64,000 nt of DNA from Dallia pectoralis (GCA_029465975.1 CM055738.1:186001-250000), one strand, 5' to 3'; positions 1 to 13,719 are shown, numbered from the stretch's first letter. Notes: generated by a model from the sequence alone, not told the origin. Numbers and translations: made by a program.

Positions 1-388
1 AGCAGCTGTCTGTTATAAGAGCAGCAGTCTGTTATACGAGCAGCAGTCTGTTACGAGTAGCAGTCTGTTATACGAGCAGCAGTCTGTTATACGAGCAGCT
101 GTCTGTTATACGAGCAGCAGTCTGTTATACGAGCAGCTGTCTGTTATACGAGCAGCAGTCTGTTATACGAGGAGCTGTCTGTTATACGAGCAGCAGTCTG
201 TTATACGAGCAGCAGTCTGTTATACGAGCAGCAGTCTGTTATACGAGCAGCTGTCTGTTATACGAGCAGCTGTCTGTTATACGAGCAGCTGTCTGTTATA
301 CGAGCAGCAGTCTGTTATACGAGCAGCTGTCTGTTATACGAGCAGCTGTCTGTTATACGGGCAGCTGTCTGTTATAAGCAGTCTGTGT
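1..388. repeat. 19-bp minisatellite
   Basis: About 20 head-to-tail copies of gagcagctgtctgttatac, alternating between agcagctg and agcagcag variants. The array runs off the left edge, so its full length is unknown. No coding potential is apparent. Confidence 0.95.
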
Positions 389-738
389 CAGATTAAAAAT
401 AATGTAACAGCCTGACAGTTTGACAAAATAGTTCTGTCCACTAACTCTACTAAATGTATATAGGGACCCTAAATAAGATAAGAAACGTAATAACACCAAA
501 AGTAGCTATTCTGATGTTCAAATACTGGTGAATTTATATTATATAGTTACAGTTACCAAAAGATATTCATTGCTCTCATTTGTTATGTAGCTATACTGAT
601 GTTCAAATACTGGTGAATTTATATTATATAGTTACCGTACCAAAAGATATTCATTGCTCTCATTTTCACAAACACAACTTTAGTTATTGACAACCTATTT
701 AAATACTTGGTAACTACCTTCATGGAGCATGACTACAC
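389..738. other. Unique AT-rich stretch with one direct duplication
   Basis: No gene is seen. Two copies of an approximately 83-bp segment lie head to tail between about 501 and 667, both carrying gatgttcaaatactggtga and differing by a few bases and a short indel. It may be an incipient two-copy minisatellite. Confidence 0.7.
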
Positions 739-906
739 TGGAAGACATCTGTATTTCACACACAATCTGGATACATCTGTATTTCACACACAACCTGGAG
801 ACATCTGTATTTCACACACAATCAGGATACATCTGTATTTCACACACAATCTGGATACATCTGTATTACACACAAAATCTGAAGACATCTGGAGACATCT
901 GTACTT
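739..906. repeat. 28-bp minisatellite
   Basis: About five to six copies of a unit containing acatctgtatttcacacaca. Short open frames across it have no recognisable protein similarity and reflect the repeat only. Confidence 0.9.
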
Positions 907-1200
907 TCAATTTAGTTTTGAAATTTTTGGTCAATTGTGGTCGGAAGTGAAATCTTCCCCCGATATCGTCAAAGATCCACCATAGATGCGTTCAGTCAAA
1001 AGATGATAGAAATATAAGTCCCAAAGCATAAAAACCAGTGATCAGTGTTAAAAAATGTTAATGGTCCAAATCCTTCTAGCATGTTGTAGTAAATGCACAT
1101 CCTATTTAGAACATCAGATGCCCTATTTTTAAAACGCCTGTGAGATAACAGATCATCTGATCCTAGGATGTGATTTGACGTTCATTTTGTACAAGTCGGC
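907..1200. other. Unique sequence without gene
   Basis: AT-rich single-copy DNA between two arrays. I see no exon, promoter or mobile-element hallmark. Confidence 0.5.
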
Positions 1201-1328
1201 AGCCTCTAATGTGTGACAGCCTCTAATGTGTAACAGCCTCTAATGTGTGACAGCCTCTAATGTATGACAGCCTCTAATGTGTGACAGCCCGTAAAGTGTG
1301 ACAGTCCGTAAAGTGTGACAGTCTGTGG
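1201..1328. repeat. 17-bp minisatellite
   Basis: About seven to eight copies of cctctaatgtgtgacag, the last ones diverged to ccgtaaagtgtgacag. The region from 1329 to 1475 is unique with no gene seen. Confidence 0.9.
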
Positions 1329-1475
1329 TCTAACTGCAATTCCAACTGCAATTCTGGATTGTCTCTAATTGCCAGGCATTTACTGAGAACACTGTGATAG
1401 CAAGTATAGAAGATGATCATGTATGGGTTGGTCAGAACTGACAATCCCGGTTCATAATACTATTGGATTGCATTA

Positions 1476-1655
1476 ACTAGGTTTGGTCATATTGTGGTCA
1501 AACCGAGCTGTCAACTCAGGTTGGTCATATTGTGGTCAAACAGAGCTGTCAACTCAGGTTGGTCATATTGTGGTCAAACAGAGCTGTCAAATCAGGTTGG
1601 TCATATTGTGGTCAAACAGACTGTCAACTTAGGTTGGTCATATTGTGGTCAATAT
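1476..1655. repeat. 38-bp minisatellite, about 4-5 copies
   Basis: The unit contains ggtcatattgtggtcaaaca and gagctgtcaactc. It sits upstream of a larger, unrelated 38-bp array. Confidence 0.9.
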
Positions 1656-1832
1656 GAGTCAATTTACCTGCTGTGTAGACACCGAGAGATAGTAGGAAAT
1701 ATAATTGTAAGTGTTTCTTGAAATGGCAACCTAATTGATCGTAATTGTGTGTAGTTAAAAGAAGGAATCTGATTCATTTGATGGAAGACATATCTAACAT
1801 GTTTACCATAAGTTGTGATCCTAGAGACTTTT

Positions 1833-2970
1833 GGTGAAGGTGGACACTATAGTCTTATGTTTGGTTGTTTGGTAAAGGTGGACACTATTGTCTTATGTTC
1901 GGTTGTTTGGTGAAGGTGGACACTAGTCTCATGTTTGGTTGTTTGGTGAAGGTGGACACTAGTCTTATGTTTGGTTGTTTGGTGAAGGTGGACACTATAG
2001 TCTTATGTTTGGTTGTTTGGTGAAGGTGGACACTATAGTCTTATGTTTGGTGAAGGTGGACACTATAGTCTTATGTTTGGTGAAGGTGGACACTATAGTC
2101 TTATGTTTGGTGAAGGTGGACACTATATTCTTATGTTTGGTTGTTTGGTGAAGGTGGACACTATAGTCTTATGTTTGGTTGTTTGGTGAAGGTGGACACT
2201 ATAGTCTTATGTTTGGTTGTTTGGTGAAGGTGGACACTATAGTCTTATGTTTGGTGAAGGTGGACACTAGTCTTATGTTTGGTTGTTTGGTGAAGGTGGA
2301 CACTATAGTCTTATGTTTGGTGAAGGTGGACACTAGTCTTATGTTTGGTTGTTTGGTGAAGGTGGACACTATAGTCTTATGTTTGGTTGTTTGGTGAAGG
2401 TGGACACTATAGTCTTATGTTTGGTTGTTTGGTGAAGGTGGACACTAGTCTCATGTTTGGTTGTTTGGTGAAGGTGGACACTATAGTCTTATGTTTGGTT
2501 GTTTGGTGAAGGTGGACACTAGTCTTTTGTTTGGTGAAGGTGGACACTATAGTCTTATGTTTGGTTGTTTGGTGAAGGTGGACACTATAGTCTTATGTTT
2601 GGTTGTTTGGTGAAGGTGGACACTATAGTCTTATGTTTGGTTGTTTGGTGAAGGTGGACAATATAGTCTTATGTTTGGTAGTTTGGTGAAGGTGGACAAT
2701 ATAGTCTTATGTTTGGTTGTTTGGTGAAGGTGGACACTATAGTCTTATGTTTGGTGAAGGTGGACACTATAGTCTTATGTTTGGTTGTTTGGTGAAGGTG
2801 GACACTATAGTCTTATGTTTGGTGAAGGTGGACACTATAGTCTTATGTTTGGTTGTTTGGTGAAGGTGGACACTATAGTCTTATGTTTGGTTGTTTGGTG
2901 AAGGTGGACACTATAGTCTTATGTTTGGTTGTTTGGTGAAGGTGGACACTGTAGTCTTATGTTTGGTTGT
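1833..2970. repeat. 38/30-bp composite minisatellite
   Basis: About 30 or more copies built on ggtgaaggtggacactatag. Long units include an extra ggttgttt segment and short units lack it, so two unit lengths are interspersed. The array ends about 80 bp beyond the stop codon of the minus-strand nxph2 exon, so it probably lies in or next to that gene's 3' UTR. Confidence 0.95.
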
Positions 2971-3052
2971 AATGGATTGCCTATGTGAATATGTCATAAC
3001 AGACATGTTGTACATGTGGAGAAGTGCCAGCAGTCACATGAAATAGATTGGA

Positions 3053-3874
3053 TTAACCAGTGGAGGAATACGGAGTGTCACTATGGTAGTTGTAGTCCGG
3101 ACAGACCTTCTGCACCAGTTTGTAGTCCACGCTGTAGAATGCAATGTAGATGCAGATTACTTTAAATGGTTTGGAGCAAAGCCAGGAGACATGACTCTGT
3201 GTCTGTTCCTGATAACAGACCTTGGAGGAGTCAAAGCTGCACAGAGCCGTCTTCTTGTTGCGGTCTGTCTTCTCATATTCCACACGACAGTTGAAAGCTT
3301 TGGAGTCTTTGGTCTCAAGTGTGGACTGCTGTGCAATCTCAAACTCCACCACTTTAGATGGTGGCACCAGGCTTACTGACACATTCCCAAGGCCGGTCGA
3401 GTTGTGGCGGAAGTAAACACTGAATGTCCCGTTACCGTGGTCCACAATCTTACCGGTGATCAACAGATTGAGTTTGATGGTCTTGATGTTGGAATGGAAG
3501 TCTCCCCAGCCAAACATCTTTTTGAACTTGCCTGTCTTGACAATCGGTCGTCGTTTGGTTCTTGCCTGGCTTCCCTGAACATCTGTCTGGTTGGATAACC
3601 AATCCCAGAAGTCCTCCATGCTCTCCTCGTACGCCATGTCCCTGATAGGGTTGTGTTTGAGGTTGGGGGCCCCTGGGACTCTGATATGGTTGTGTTTGAG
3701 GTTATTGGCCCCTGGGACTCCTCTGGCAAACAGCCTCAGGGGGTTGAGGACTCTTGGGCTGGCATCTGCTCCGGCTCCTCTGGGGGAGAAGTTCTGGTCC
3801 AGCTGCCCCCACTCTCTCAGCTCTGTATCAGCTACTGCCTGCTGGAACTGCTGCTGTCCCATAATGCACCACAC
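3053..3874 (-). CDS. nxph2: Neurexophilin 2, large terminal coding exon
   Basis: This encodes the bulk of neurexophilin-2, a secreted glycoprotein ligand of alpha-neurexin at synapses. Reading minus-strand, an acceptor (ttctctgtag) abuts position 3874 and the frame runs 273 codons to TAA at 3053-3055. Visible parts: a variable linker, MAYEESMEDFWDWL before the cleavage region, a basic RTKRR processing site followed by PIVKTGKFKK, then the cysteine-rich neurexophilin domain with C at FNC, ALC, VCY, WLC, VIC and KVCP. N-glycosylation sequons NQT, NGT, NST and NVS are present. SPLRLF-like NPLRLF, the STLETK motif and AFYSVDYK favour NXPH2 over NXPH1. The exon carrying the signal peptide is not found; it should lie at higher coordinates, beyond the arrays. 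The first residues after the acceptor are poorly conserved. A 13-residue tandem duplication lies in the linker. Confidence 0.93.
   Translation of the reverse strand: MWCIMGQQQFQQAVADTELREWGQLDQNFSPRGAGADASPRVLNPLRLFARGVPGANNLKHNHIRVPGAPNLKHNPIRDMAYEESMEDFWDWLSNQTDVQGSQARTKRRPIVKTGKFKKMFGWGDFHSNIKTIKLNLLITGKIVDHGNGTFSVYFRHNSTGLGNVSVSLVPPSKVVEFEIAQQSTLETKDSKAFNCRVEYEKTDRNKKTALCSFDSSKVCYQEQTQSHVSWLCSKPFKVICIYIAFYSVDYKLVQKVCPDYNYHSDTPYSSTG
3644..3725 (-). repeat. nxph2: In-frame 39-bp tandem duplication inside nxph2
   Basis: Two adjacent 39-bp copies encode PGANNLKHNHIRV and PGAPNLKHNPIRD. They lie between LRLFARGV and MAYEESM in the non-conserved linker upstream of the processing site. The copies differ at several bases. 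The frame is kept because 39 is a multiple of three. Confidence 0.85.
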
Positions 3875-3879
3875 CTACA

Positions 3880-4010
3880 GAGAAACACAGAGAGATATAC
3901 AGTGGGATTTACCAAGCATCTGCAATGTTTTCACTTGGATGTGAGATCAACACTCTAAGATGAATGTTGAGAAGATTAAAGCTGCTCTTCCTTCCAGGAA
4001 AGGCCTGATA
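3880..4010. other. Intron side of nxph2 acceptor
   Basis: Minus-strand intron sequence immediately upstream of the nxph2 coding exon. The acceptor is preceded by a pyrimidine-containing tttctctgtag. No other exon is seen. Confidence 0.6.
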
Positions 4011-5762
4011 CTATCTATTCAATAGTATCACTACTATTGGTTCAATATTATCACTACTACCTATTCAATAGTATCTATTCAAAAGTATCACTACTACCTA
4101 TTCAATAGTATCACTGCTATCTATTCAATGGTATCACTACTACCTATTCAATATTATCTATTCAATAGTATCTATTCAATAGTATCACTACTACCTATTC
4201 AAAAGTATCACTACTACCTATTCAATAGTATCTATTCAATAGTATCACTACTACCTATTCAAAAGTATCACTACTATCTATTCAAAAGTATCACTACTAT
4301 CTATTCAAAAGTATCACTACTATCTATTCAAAAGTATCACTACTGCCTATGCAATAGTATCTATTCAAAAGTATCACTACTATCTATTCAATGGTATCAC
4401 TACTACCTATTCAATATTATCTATTCAAATGTATCTATTCAATAGTATCACTACTACCTATTCAATTGTATCTATTCAATAGTATCACTACTACTTAATC
4501 AAAAGTATCACTACTACCTATTCAATAGTATCTATTCAATAGTTTCACTACTATCTATTCAATAGTATCACTGCTACCTATTCAATAGTATCTATTCAAT
4601 AGTATCACTGCTACCTATTCAATAGTATCACTACTACCTATTCAATAGTATCTATTCAATAGTATCACTACTACCTATTCAATAGTATCTAATCAATTGT
4701 ATCACTGCTACCTATTCAATAGTATCACTACTACCTATTCAATAGTATCTATTCAATAGTATCACTACTACCTATTCAATAGTATCTAATCAATTGTATC
4801 ACTGCTACCTATTCAATAGTATCACTACTACCTATTTAAAAGTATCACTACTACCTATTCAATAGTATCTATTCAATAGTATCACTACTATCTATTTAAA
4901 AGTATCACTACTACCTATTCAATAGTATCTATTCAATAGTATCACTACTACCTATTCAATATTATCACTGCTATATATTCAATAGTATCAATACTACCTA
5001 TTCAATAGTATCTATTCAATAGTATCACTACAATCTATTCAATAGTATCACTACTACCTATTCAATAGTATCACTACTACCTATTCAATAGTATATATTC
5101 AATAGTATCACTACTACCTATTCAATAGTATATATTCAATAGTATCACTACTACCTATTCAATAGTATCTATTCAATAGTATCACTACTACCTATTCAAT
5201 AGTATCACTGCTCTGCGATCTATTCAATAGTATCACTGCTATCTATTCAATAGTATCACTGCTATCTATTCAATAGTATCACTGCTATCTATTCAATAGT
5301 ATCACTGCTATCTATTCAATAGTATCACTGCTATCTATTTAATATTATCACTGCTATCTATTCAATTAGTATCACTATCTATTCTATTCAACAATATCAC
5401 TATTATTATCTATTCGATTGTATCTATTCACTGCTACTATTCAATAGTATTCTATCTATTCAACAATATCACTATTATCTATTATCACTGCTATCTATTC
5501 AATAGTATCACTGCTACCTATTCAACAGTATCACTGCTATCTATTCAATAGTATCACTGTGATCTATTCAACAGTATCACTGCTATCTATTTAATATTAT
5601 CACTGCTATCTATTCAATAGTATCACTGCTACCTATTCAACAGTATCACTGCTATCTATTCAATAGTATCACTGCGATCTATTCAATAGTATCACTGCTA
5701 CCTATTCAATAGTAACGCTACTGTCTATTCAATAGTAACACAGCTGTCTATTCAATAGTTGC
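4011..5762. repeat. Composite minisatellite built on ctattcaatagtatc
   Basis: About 1.75 kb of interleaved short units, tatctattcaatag and cactactacctattcaatag, in irregular order. The distal third (from about 5,215) is dominated by a cactgctat variant. It lies in the presumptive nxph2 intron. Confidence 0.95.
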
Positions 5763-5958
5763 TGATAACTGAAGGTCCCACGTTTATCTGTTCAGACAAT
5801 AATACGCAAGTATAAATAACACAGTATAGTATAAAAAATACCTAGTTCTTCAAGAGCAAGGATGGGTCGAGATTTGCCAATCTGCTGAACGATGCATCAG
5901 CAAAAATACCAGAGCAAAATATAATTACAAGACCAAATATACCGATATATATATAAAC
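5763..5958. other. Short unique spacer
   Basis: Single-copy AT-rich DNA between two arrays; nothing recognised. Confidence 0.5.
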
Positions 5959-8900
5959 CTACATCTACTACCAGACTGGTCTTGGTACTGTATATAAACA
6001 TATACTACCAGACTGGTATTACTGTATATAAACCTATACTACCAGACTGGTATTACTGTATATAAACCCACTACCAGACTGGTACTACTGTATATAAACC
6101 TACTACCAGACTGGTATTACTGTATGTAAACCCACTACCAGACTGGTACTACTGTATATAAACCCACTACCAGACTGGTATTACTGTATATAAACCCACT
6201 ACCAGACTGGTATTACTGTATATAAACCTACTACCAGACTGGTATTACTGTATAAACCTACTACCAGACTGGTATTACTGTATATAAACCCACTACCAGA
6301 CTGGTATTACTGTATATAAACCCACTACCAGACTGGTACTACTGTATATAAACCTACTACCAGACTGGTATTACTGTATATAAACCTACTACCAGACTGG
6401 TATTACTGTATATAAACCCACTACCAGACTGGTATTACTGTATATAAACCCACTACCAGACTGGTATTACTGTATATAAACCCACTACCAGACTGGTATT
6501 ACTGTATATAAACCCACTACCAGACTGGTATTACTGTATATAAACCCACTACCAGACTGGTATTACTGTATATAAACCTACTACCAGACTGGTATTACTG
6601 TATATAAACCCACTACCAGACTGGTATTACTGTATATAAACCCACTACCAGACTGGTATTACTGTATATAAACCTACTACCAGACTGGTATTACTGTATA
6701 TAAACCCACTACCAGACTGGTATTACTGTATATAAACCCACTACCAGACTGGTATTACTGTATATAAACCCACTACCAGACTGGTATTACTGTATATAAA
6801 CCCACTACCAGACTGGTATTACTGTATATAAACCCACTACCAGACTGGTATTACTGTATATAAACCTACTACCAGACTGGTATTACTGTATATAAACCCA
6901 CTACCAGACTGGTATTACTGTATATAAACCCACTACCAGACTGGTCTACTGTATATAAACCCACTACCAGACTGGTATTACTGTATACAAAACCTACTAC
7001 CAGACTGGTATTACTGTATATAAACCCACTACCAGACTGGTATTACTGTATATAAACCCACTACCAGACTGGTATTACTGTATATAAACCCACTACCAGA
7101 CTGGTATTACTGTATATAAACCCACTACCAGACTGGTATTACTGTATATAAACCCACTACCAGACTGGTATTACTGTATATAAACCCACTACCAGACTGG
7201 TATTACTGTATATAAACCCACTACCAGACTGGTATTACTGTATATAAACCCACTACCAGACTGGTATTACTGTATATAAACCCACTACCAGACTGGTATT
7301 ACTGTATATAAACCTACTACCAGACTGGTATTACTGTATATAAACCCACTACCAGACTGGTCTACTGTATATAAACCCACTACCAGTCTGGTATTACTGT
7401 ATATAAACCCACTACCAGACTGGTATTACTGTATATAAACCCACTACCAGACTGGTATTATTGTATATAAACCCACTACCTGACTGGTATTACTGTATAT
7501 AAACCCACTACCAGACTGGTATTACTGTATAAAAACCTACTACCAGACTGGTATTACTGTATATAAACCCACTACCAGACTGGTATTACTGTATATAAAC
7601 CCACTACCAGACTGGTATTACTGTATATAAACCCACTACCAGACTGGTACTACTGTATATAAACCCACTACCAGACTGGTATTACTGTATATAAACCCAC
7701 TACCAGACTGGTATTACTGTATAAACCCACTACCAGACTGGTCTTGGTACTGTATATAAACCCACTACCAGACTGGTATTACTGTATAAACCCACTACCA
7801 GACTGGTATTACTGTATATAAACCCACTACCAGACTGGTATTACTGTATATAAACCTACTACCAGACTGGTATTACTGTATATAAACCCACTACCAGACT
7901 GGTATTACTGTATATAAACCCACTACCAGACTGGTATTACTGTATATAAACCCACTACCAGACTGGTATTACTGTATATAAACCCACTACCAGACTGGTA
8001 TTACTGTATATAAACCCACTACCAGACTGGTATTACTGTATATAAACCCACTACCAGACTGGTATTACTGTATATAAACCCACTACCAGACTGGTATTAC
8101 TGTATATAAACCCACTACCAGTCTGGTATTACTGTATATAAACCTACTACCAGACTGGTATTACTGTATATAAACCCACTACCAGACTGGTATTACTGTA
8201 TATAAACCTACTACCAGACTGGTATTACTGTATATAAACCCACTACCAGACTGGTATTACTGTATATAAACCTACTACCAGACTGGTATTACTGTATATA
8301 AACCCACTACCAGACTGGTATTACTGTATATAAACCTATACTACCAGACTGGTATTACTGTATATAAACCCACTACCAGACTGGTATTACTGTATATAAA
8401 CCCAGTACCAGACTGGTAGTACTGTATATAAACCTACTACCAGACTGGTATTACTGTATATAAACCCACTACCAGACTGGTATTACTGTATATAAACCCA
8501 CTACCAGACTGGTATTACTGTATATAAACCTACTACCAGACTGGTCTAATGTATATAAACCCACTACCAGACTGGTATTACTGTATATAAACCCACTACC
8601 AGACTGGTATTACTGTATATAAACCCACTACCAGACTGGTATTACTGTATATAAACCTACTACCAGACTGGTATTACTGTATATAAACCCACTACCAGTC
8701 TGGTATTACTGTATATAAACCCACTACCAGACTGGTATTACTGTATATAAACCCACTACCAGACTGGTATTACTGTATATAAACCCACTACCAGACTGGT
8801 ATTACTGTATATAAACCCACTACCAGACTGGTATTACTGTATATAAACCCACTACCAGACTGGTATTACTGTATATAAACCCACTACCAGACTGGTATTA

Positions 8901-11900
8901 CTGTATATAAACCCACTACCAGACTGGTATTACTGTATATAAACCCACTACCAGACTGGTATTACTGTATATAAACCCACTACCAGACTGGTCTACTGTA
9001 TATAAACCCACTACCAGACTGGTATTACTGTATAAACCCACTACCAGACTGGTATTACTGTATAAACCCACTACCAGACTGGTATTACTGTATATAAACC
9101 CACTACCAGACTGGTATTACTGTATATAAACCCACTACCAGACTGGTATTACTGTATATAAACCCACTACCAGTCTGGTATTACTGTATATAAACCCACT
9201 ACCAGACTGGTATTACTGTATATAAAACTACCAGACTGGTATTACTGTATATAAACCCACTACCAGACTGGTATTACTGTATATAAACCCACTACCAGAC
9301 TGGTATTACTGTATATAAACCCACTACCAGACTGGTATTACTGTATATAAACCCACTACCAGACTGGTATAAACCCACTACCAGACTGGTATATATAAAC
9401 CCACTACCAGTCTGGTATTACTGTATATAAACCCACTACCAGACTGGTATTACTGTATATAAACCCACTACCAGACTGGTCTACTGTATATAAACCCACT
9501 ACCAGACTGGTATTACTGTATATAAACCCACTACCAGACTGGTATTACTGTATATAAACCCACTACCAGACTGGTATTACTGTTATATAAACCCACTACC
9601 AGACTGGTATTACTGTATATAAACCCACTACCAGACTGGTATTACTGTATATAAACCCACTACCAGACTGGTATTACTGTATATAAACCCACTACCAGAC
9701 TGGTATTACTGTATATAAACCCACTACCAGACTGGTATTACTGTATATAAACCCACTACCAGACTGGTATTACTGTATATAAACCCACTACCAGACTGGT
9801 ATTACTGTATATAAACCCACTACCAGACTGGTATTACTGTATATAAACCCACTACCAGACTGGTATTACTGTATATAAACCCACTACCAGACTGGTATTA
9901 CTGTATATAAACCCACTACCAGACTGGTTACTGTATATAAACCCACTACCAGACTGGTATTACTGTATAAACCCACTACCAGACTGGTATTACTGTATAA
10001 ACCCACTACCAGACTGGTATTACTGTATATAAACCCACTACCAGACTGGTATTACTGTATATAAACCCACTACCAGACTGGTATTACTGTATATAAACCC
10101 ACTACCAGTCTGGTATTACTGTATATAAACCCACTACCAGACTGGTATTACTGTATATAAACCCACTACCAGACTGGTATTACTGTATATAAACCCACTA
10201 CCAGACTGGTATTACTGTATATAAACCCACTACCAGACTGGTATTACTGTATATAAACCCACTACCAGACTGGTATTACTGTATATAAACCCACTACCAG
10301 ACTGGTATTACTTTATATAAACCCACTACCAGACTGGTATTACTGTATATAAACCCACTACCAGACTGGTATTACTGTATATAAACCCACTACCAGACTG
10401 GTATTACTGTATATAAACCCACTACCAGACTGGTATTACTGTATATAAACCCACTACCAGACTGGTATTACTGTATATAAACCCACTACCAGACTGGTAT
10501 TACTGTATATAAACCCACTACCAGACTGGTATTACTGTATATAAACCCACTACCAGACTGGTATTACTGTATATAAACCCACTACCAGACTGGTATTACT
10601 GTATATAAACCCACTACCAGTCTGGTATTACTGTATATAAACCCACTACCAGTCTGGTATTACTGTATATAAACCCACTACCAGACTGGTATTACTGTAT
10701 ATAAACCCACTACCAGACTGGTATTACTGTATATAAACCCACTACCAGACTGGTATTACTGTATATAAACCCACTACCAGACTGGTATTACTGTATATAA
10801 ACCCACTACCAGACTGGTATTACTGTACATAAACCCACTACCAGACTGGTATTACTGTATATAAACCCACTACCAGACTGGTATTACTGTATATAAACCC
10901 ACTACCAGACTGGTATTACTGTATATAAACCCACTACCAGACTGGTATTACTGTATATAAACCCACTACCAGTCTGGTATTACTGTATATAAACCCACTA
11001 CCAGTCTGGTATTACTGTATATAAACCCACTACCAGACTGGTATTACTGTATATAAACCCACTACCAGACTGGTATTACTGTATATAAACCCACTACCAG
11101 ACTGGTATTACTGTATATAAACCTACTACCAGACTGGTATTACTGTATATAAACCTACTACCAGACTGGTATTACTGTATATAAACCTACTACCAGACTG
11201 GTCTACTGTATATAAACCCACTACCAGACTGGTATTACTGTATATAAACCCACTACCAGACTGGTATTACTGTATATAAACCCACTACCAGACTGGTATT
11301 ACTGTATATAAACCCACTACCAGACTGGTATTACTGTATATAAACCCACTACCAGACTGGTATTACTGTATATAAACCCACTACCAGACTGGTATTACTG
11401 TATATAAACCCACTACCAGACTGGTATTACTGTATATAAACCCACTACCAGTCTGGTATTACTGTATATAAACCCACTACCAGACTGGTATTACTGTATA
11501 TAAACCCACTACCAGACTGGTATTACTGTATATAAACCCACTACCAGACTGGTATTACTGTATATAAACCTACTACCAGACTGGTATTACTGTATATAAA
11601 CCCACTACCAGACTGGTCTACTGTATATAAACCTACTACCAGACTGGTATTACTGTATATAAACCTACTACCAGACTGGTATTACTGTATATAAACCCAC
11701 TACCAGACTGGTATTACTGTATATAAACCCACTACCAGACTGGTCTACTGTATATAAACCCACTACCAGACTGGTATTACTGTATATAAACCCACTACCA
11801 GACTGGTATTACTGTATATAAACCCACTACCAGACTGGTCTACTGTATATAAACCCACTACCAGACTGGAATTACTGTATATAAACCCACTACCAGACTG

Positions 11901-12447
11901 GTATTACTGTATATAAACCCACTACCAGACTGGTATTACTGTATATAAACCCACTACCAGACTGGTATTACTGTATATAAACCCACTACCAGTCTGGTAT
12001 TACTGTATATAAACCCACTACCAGACTGGTATTACTGTATATAAACCCACTACCAGACTGGTATTACTGTATATAAACCCACTACCAGACTGGTATTACT
12101 GTATATAAACCCACTACCAGACTGGTCTACTGTATATAAACCCACTACCAGACTGGTATTACTGTATATAAATCCACTACCAGTCTGGTATTACTGTATA
12201 TAAACCCACTACCAGACTGGTATTACTGTATATAAACCCACTACCAGACTGGTATTACTGTATATAAACCCACTACCAGACTGGTATTACTGTATATAAA
12301 CCCACTACCAGACTGGTCTACTGTATATAAACCTACTACCAGACTGGTATTACTGTATATAAACCCACTACCCGACTGGTATTACTGTATATAAACCCAC
12401 TACCAGTCTGGTATTACTGTATATAAACCCACTACCAGTCTGGTCTT
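5959..12447. repeat. 32-bp minisatellite, about 200 copies, largest array in window
   Basis: About 6.5 kb of a highly homogeneous 32-bp unit containing cactaccagactggtatta and gtatataaa. Within each unit TACCAG-A-CTGGTA is a perfect 6-bp dyad around a single centre base; a minority of units have T at the centre. TATATAAA occurs in nearly every unit. Short units (ggtctactg, lacking tat) recur in scattered positions. The edges are more diverged than the middle, as expected for unequal exchange. Confidence 0.97.
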
Positions 12448-13274
12448 ATAAGACTGGCTGAATAATTCCTTTAAGTACTAGCGGACTGGTCTTGTTACTG
12501 TATATAACTAATCAGGGAGACTCTTGTGTCTCTGGTCTGTTTTTTATGTTTAGAATATGAAGTGTGTGGCTACATGATTAATATTGGTAATGAAGACAGT
12601 GTACAAAATGTTTGGTTGGAATGAGTCCCAGCCTTAATCTAGAACACACAGCAATGAACCAGAGGTGCTCCTCTATCTCACATACCTATTGGCTTCAGGA
12701 GTGATGTCTGGTTGAGTCCTGATAAAGCCTTAATAATAGTACTTAGTAATAAGATCTTCAGTTGTAGCACTAATTAGGTGGCAGGTTCCTCAGGCCTGGT
12801 TCTGGGGATCAGAGGATGATTGGCTGACTTCACCAGATGTTTTAAAACGGCTGTTTTTAAACTAACAGAGGCAGATTTTACTGTATTTGCAACCTAATTA
12901 TAATTTCTGCTGTAAGCTTAATTGAAGCATGCGTGAACAAACAAAGTCATCTACCACACTGATGGAAGGTTAGCTGGTTAATGCATTGCACCATTCACAC
13001 TATTTAATATGAATATTTATGTGTTATATACTAAATAAACCAAGAAGCTGCTGAACCGTTGCTAACAATAATATTTCAGCAAAAAAACAGGAATTTATAG
13101 CCAGGCAATTTCAAACTTTTTTAGCCTGGACAATACCTAATAGTGCTAAATTAAAACAATACAAAACAATATAATGAAGCAGACTCAAATGTCCAGTACC
13201 TGTTGCTGGGACCCACTGATGTTCATGTATAACTGGAGCTGGGACACACTGATGTTCATATTTAACTGGTACTG
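12448..13274. other. Unique region without gene
   Basis: About 0.8 kb of single-copy, AT-rich sequence. The first 60 bp contain a diverged remnant of the 32-bp unit (gactggtcttgttactgta). From about 13,195 two short direct repeats of gggacycactgatgttcat occur. No exon is recognised. Confidence 0.5.
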
Positions 13275-13425
13275 GAGCTGGGTTCTAGAGCCATATATAT
13301 TTGAATATCATCTGCATAACTATGGTAGTTAATGTTGTTGTTTTGTAAAATTTTGCCCAGAGGTAGCATATAGAGATTGAAGTGGTCCGAGAATTGATCC
13401 CTGGGGAATGCCACATGTCATAGCC
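13275..13425 (-). pseudogene. LINE reverse-transcriptase fragment
   Basis: Minus-strand translation gives CGIPQGSILGPL, then after a one-base frame change FNLYMLPLG and SYADDIQIYMALEP. PQGSxLGPLLF and YADD are conserved reverse-transcriptase motifs of CR1/L2/jockey-type non-LTR retrotransposons; YADD is the catalytic aspartate pair (13,307-13,318). Only about 150 bp survive, with a frameshift, so this is a dead fragment. The exact clade is not determinable. Confidence 0.8.
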
Positions 13426-13719
13426 ACCTTATTAGATTCATGATTGCCGATGGTGTCAAAGTTATAGTGTAATTACATATGTAAGTACGCTGTGATAAGG
13501 ACACCTTAACATGAAGAGTACATTATTATATACACACCAGAGAACATTTTCTGTTTTCCCTTTTTTCTGCTACTCAAGCTTAAGGTATTCCTTAAAGAGC
13601 CACTTCACTGATTTTGCCTTTAGCTTTGTATCAGTAGACAAATGTTAGTATTTTCCAATGACCTTACTCCCACCCCTCAACTCCATCTGATAAGAGAGAT
13701 ATCTTGATTTTAAGTCAGG
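13426..13719. other. Unique sequence upstream of hairpin
   Basis: No gene seen. AT-rich single-copy DNA leading to the promoter-like region of the P2X7-like sequence. Confidence 0.4.

Noticed and set aside
3083..3379. Plus-strand frames across the nxph2 exon
   Set aside because: Shadows of the minus-strand neurexophilin frame.
5959..12447. CRISPR-like array of regular repeats
   Set aside because: The repeats are contiguous without unique spacers, and the context is a vertebrate genome.
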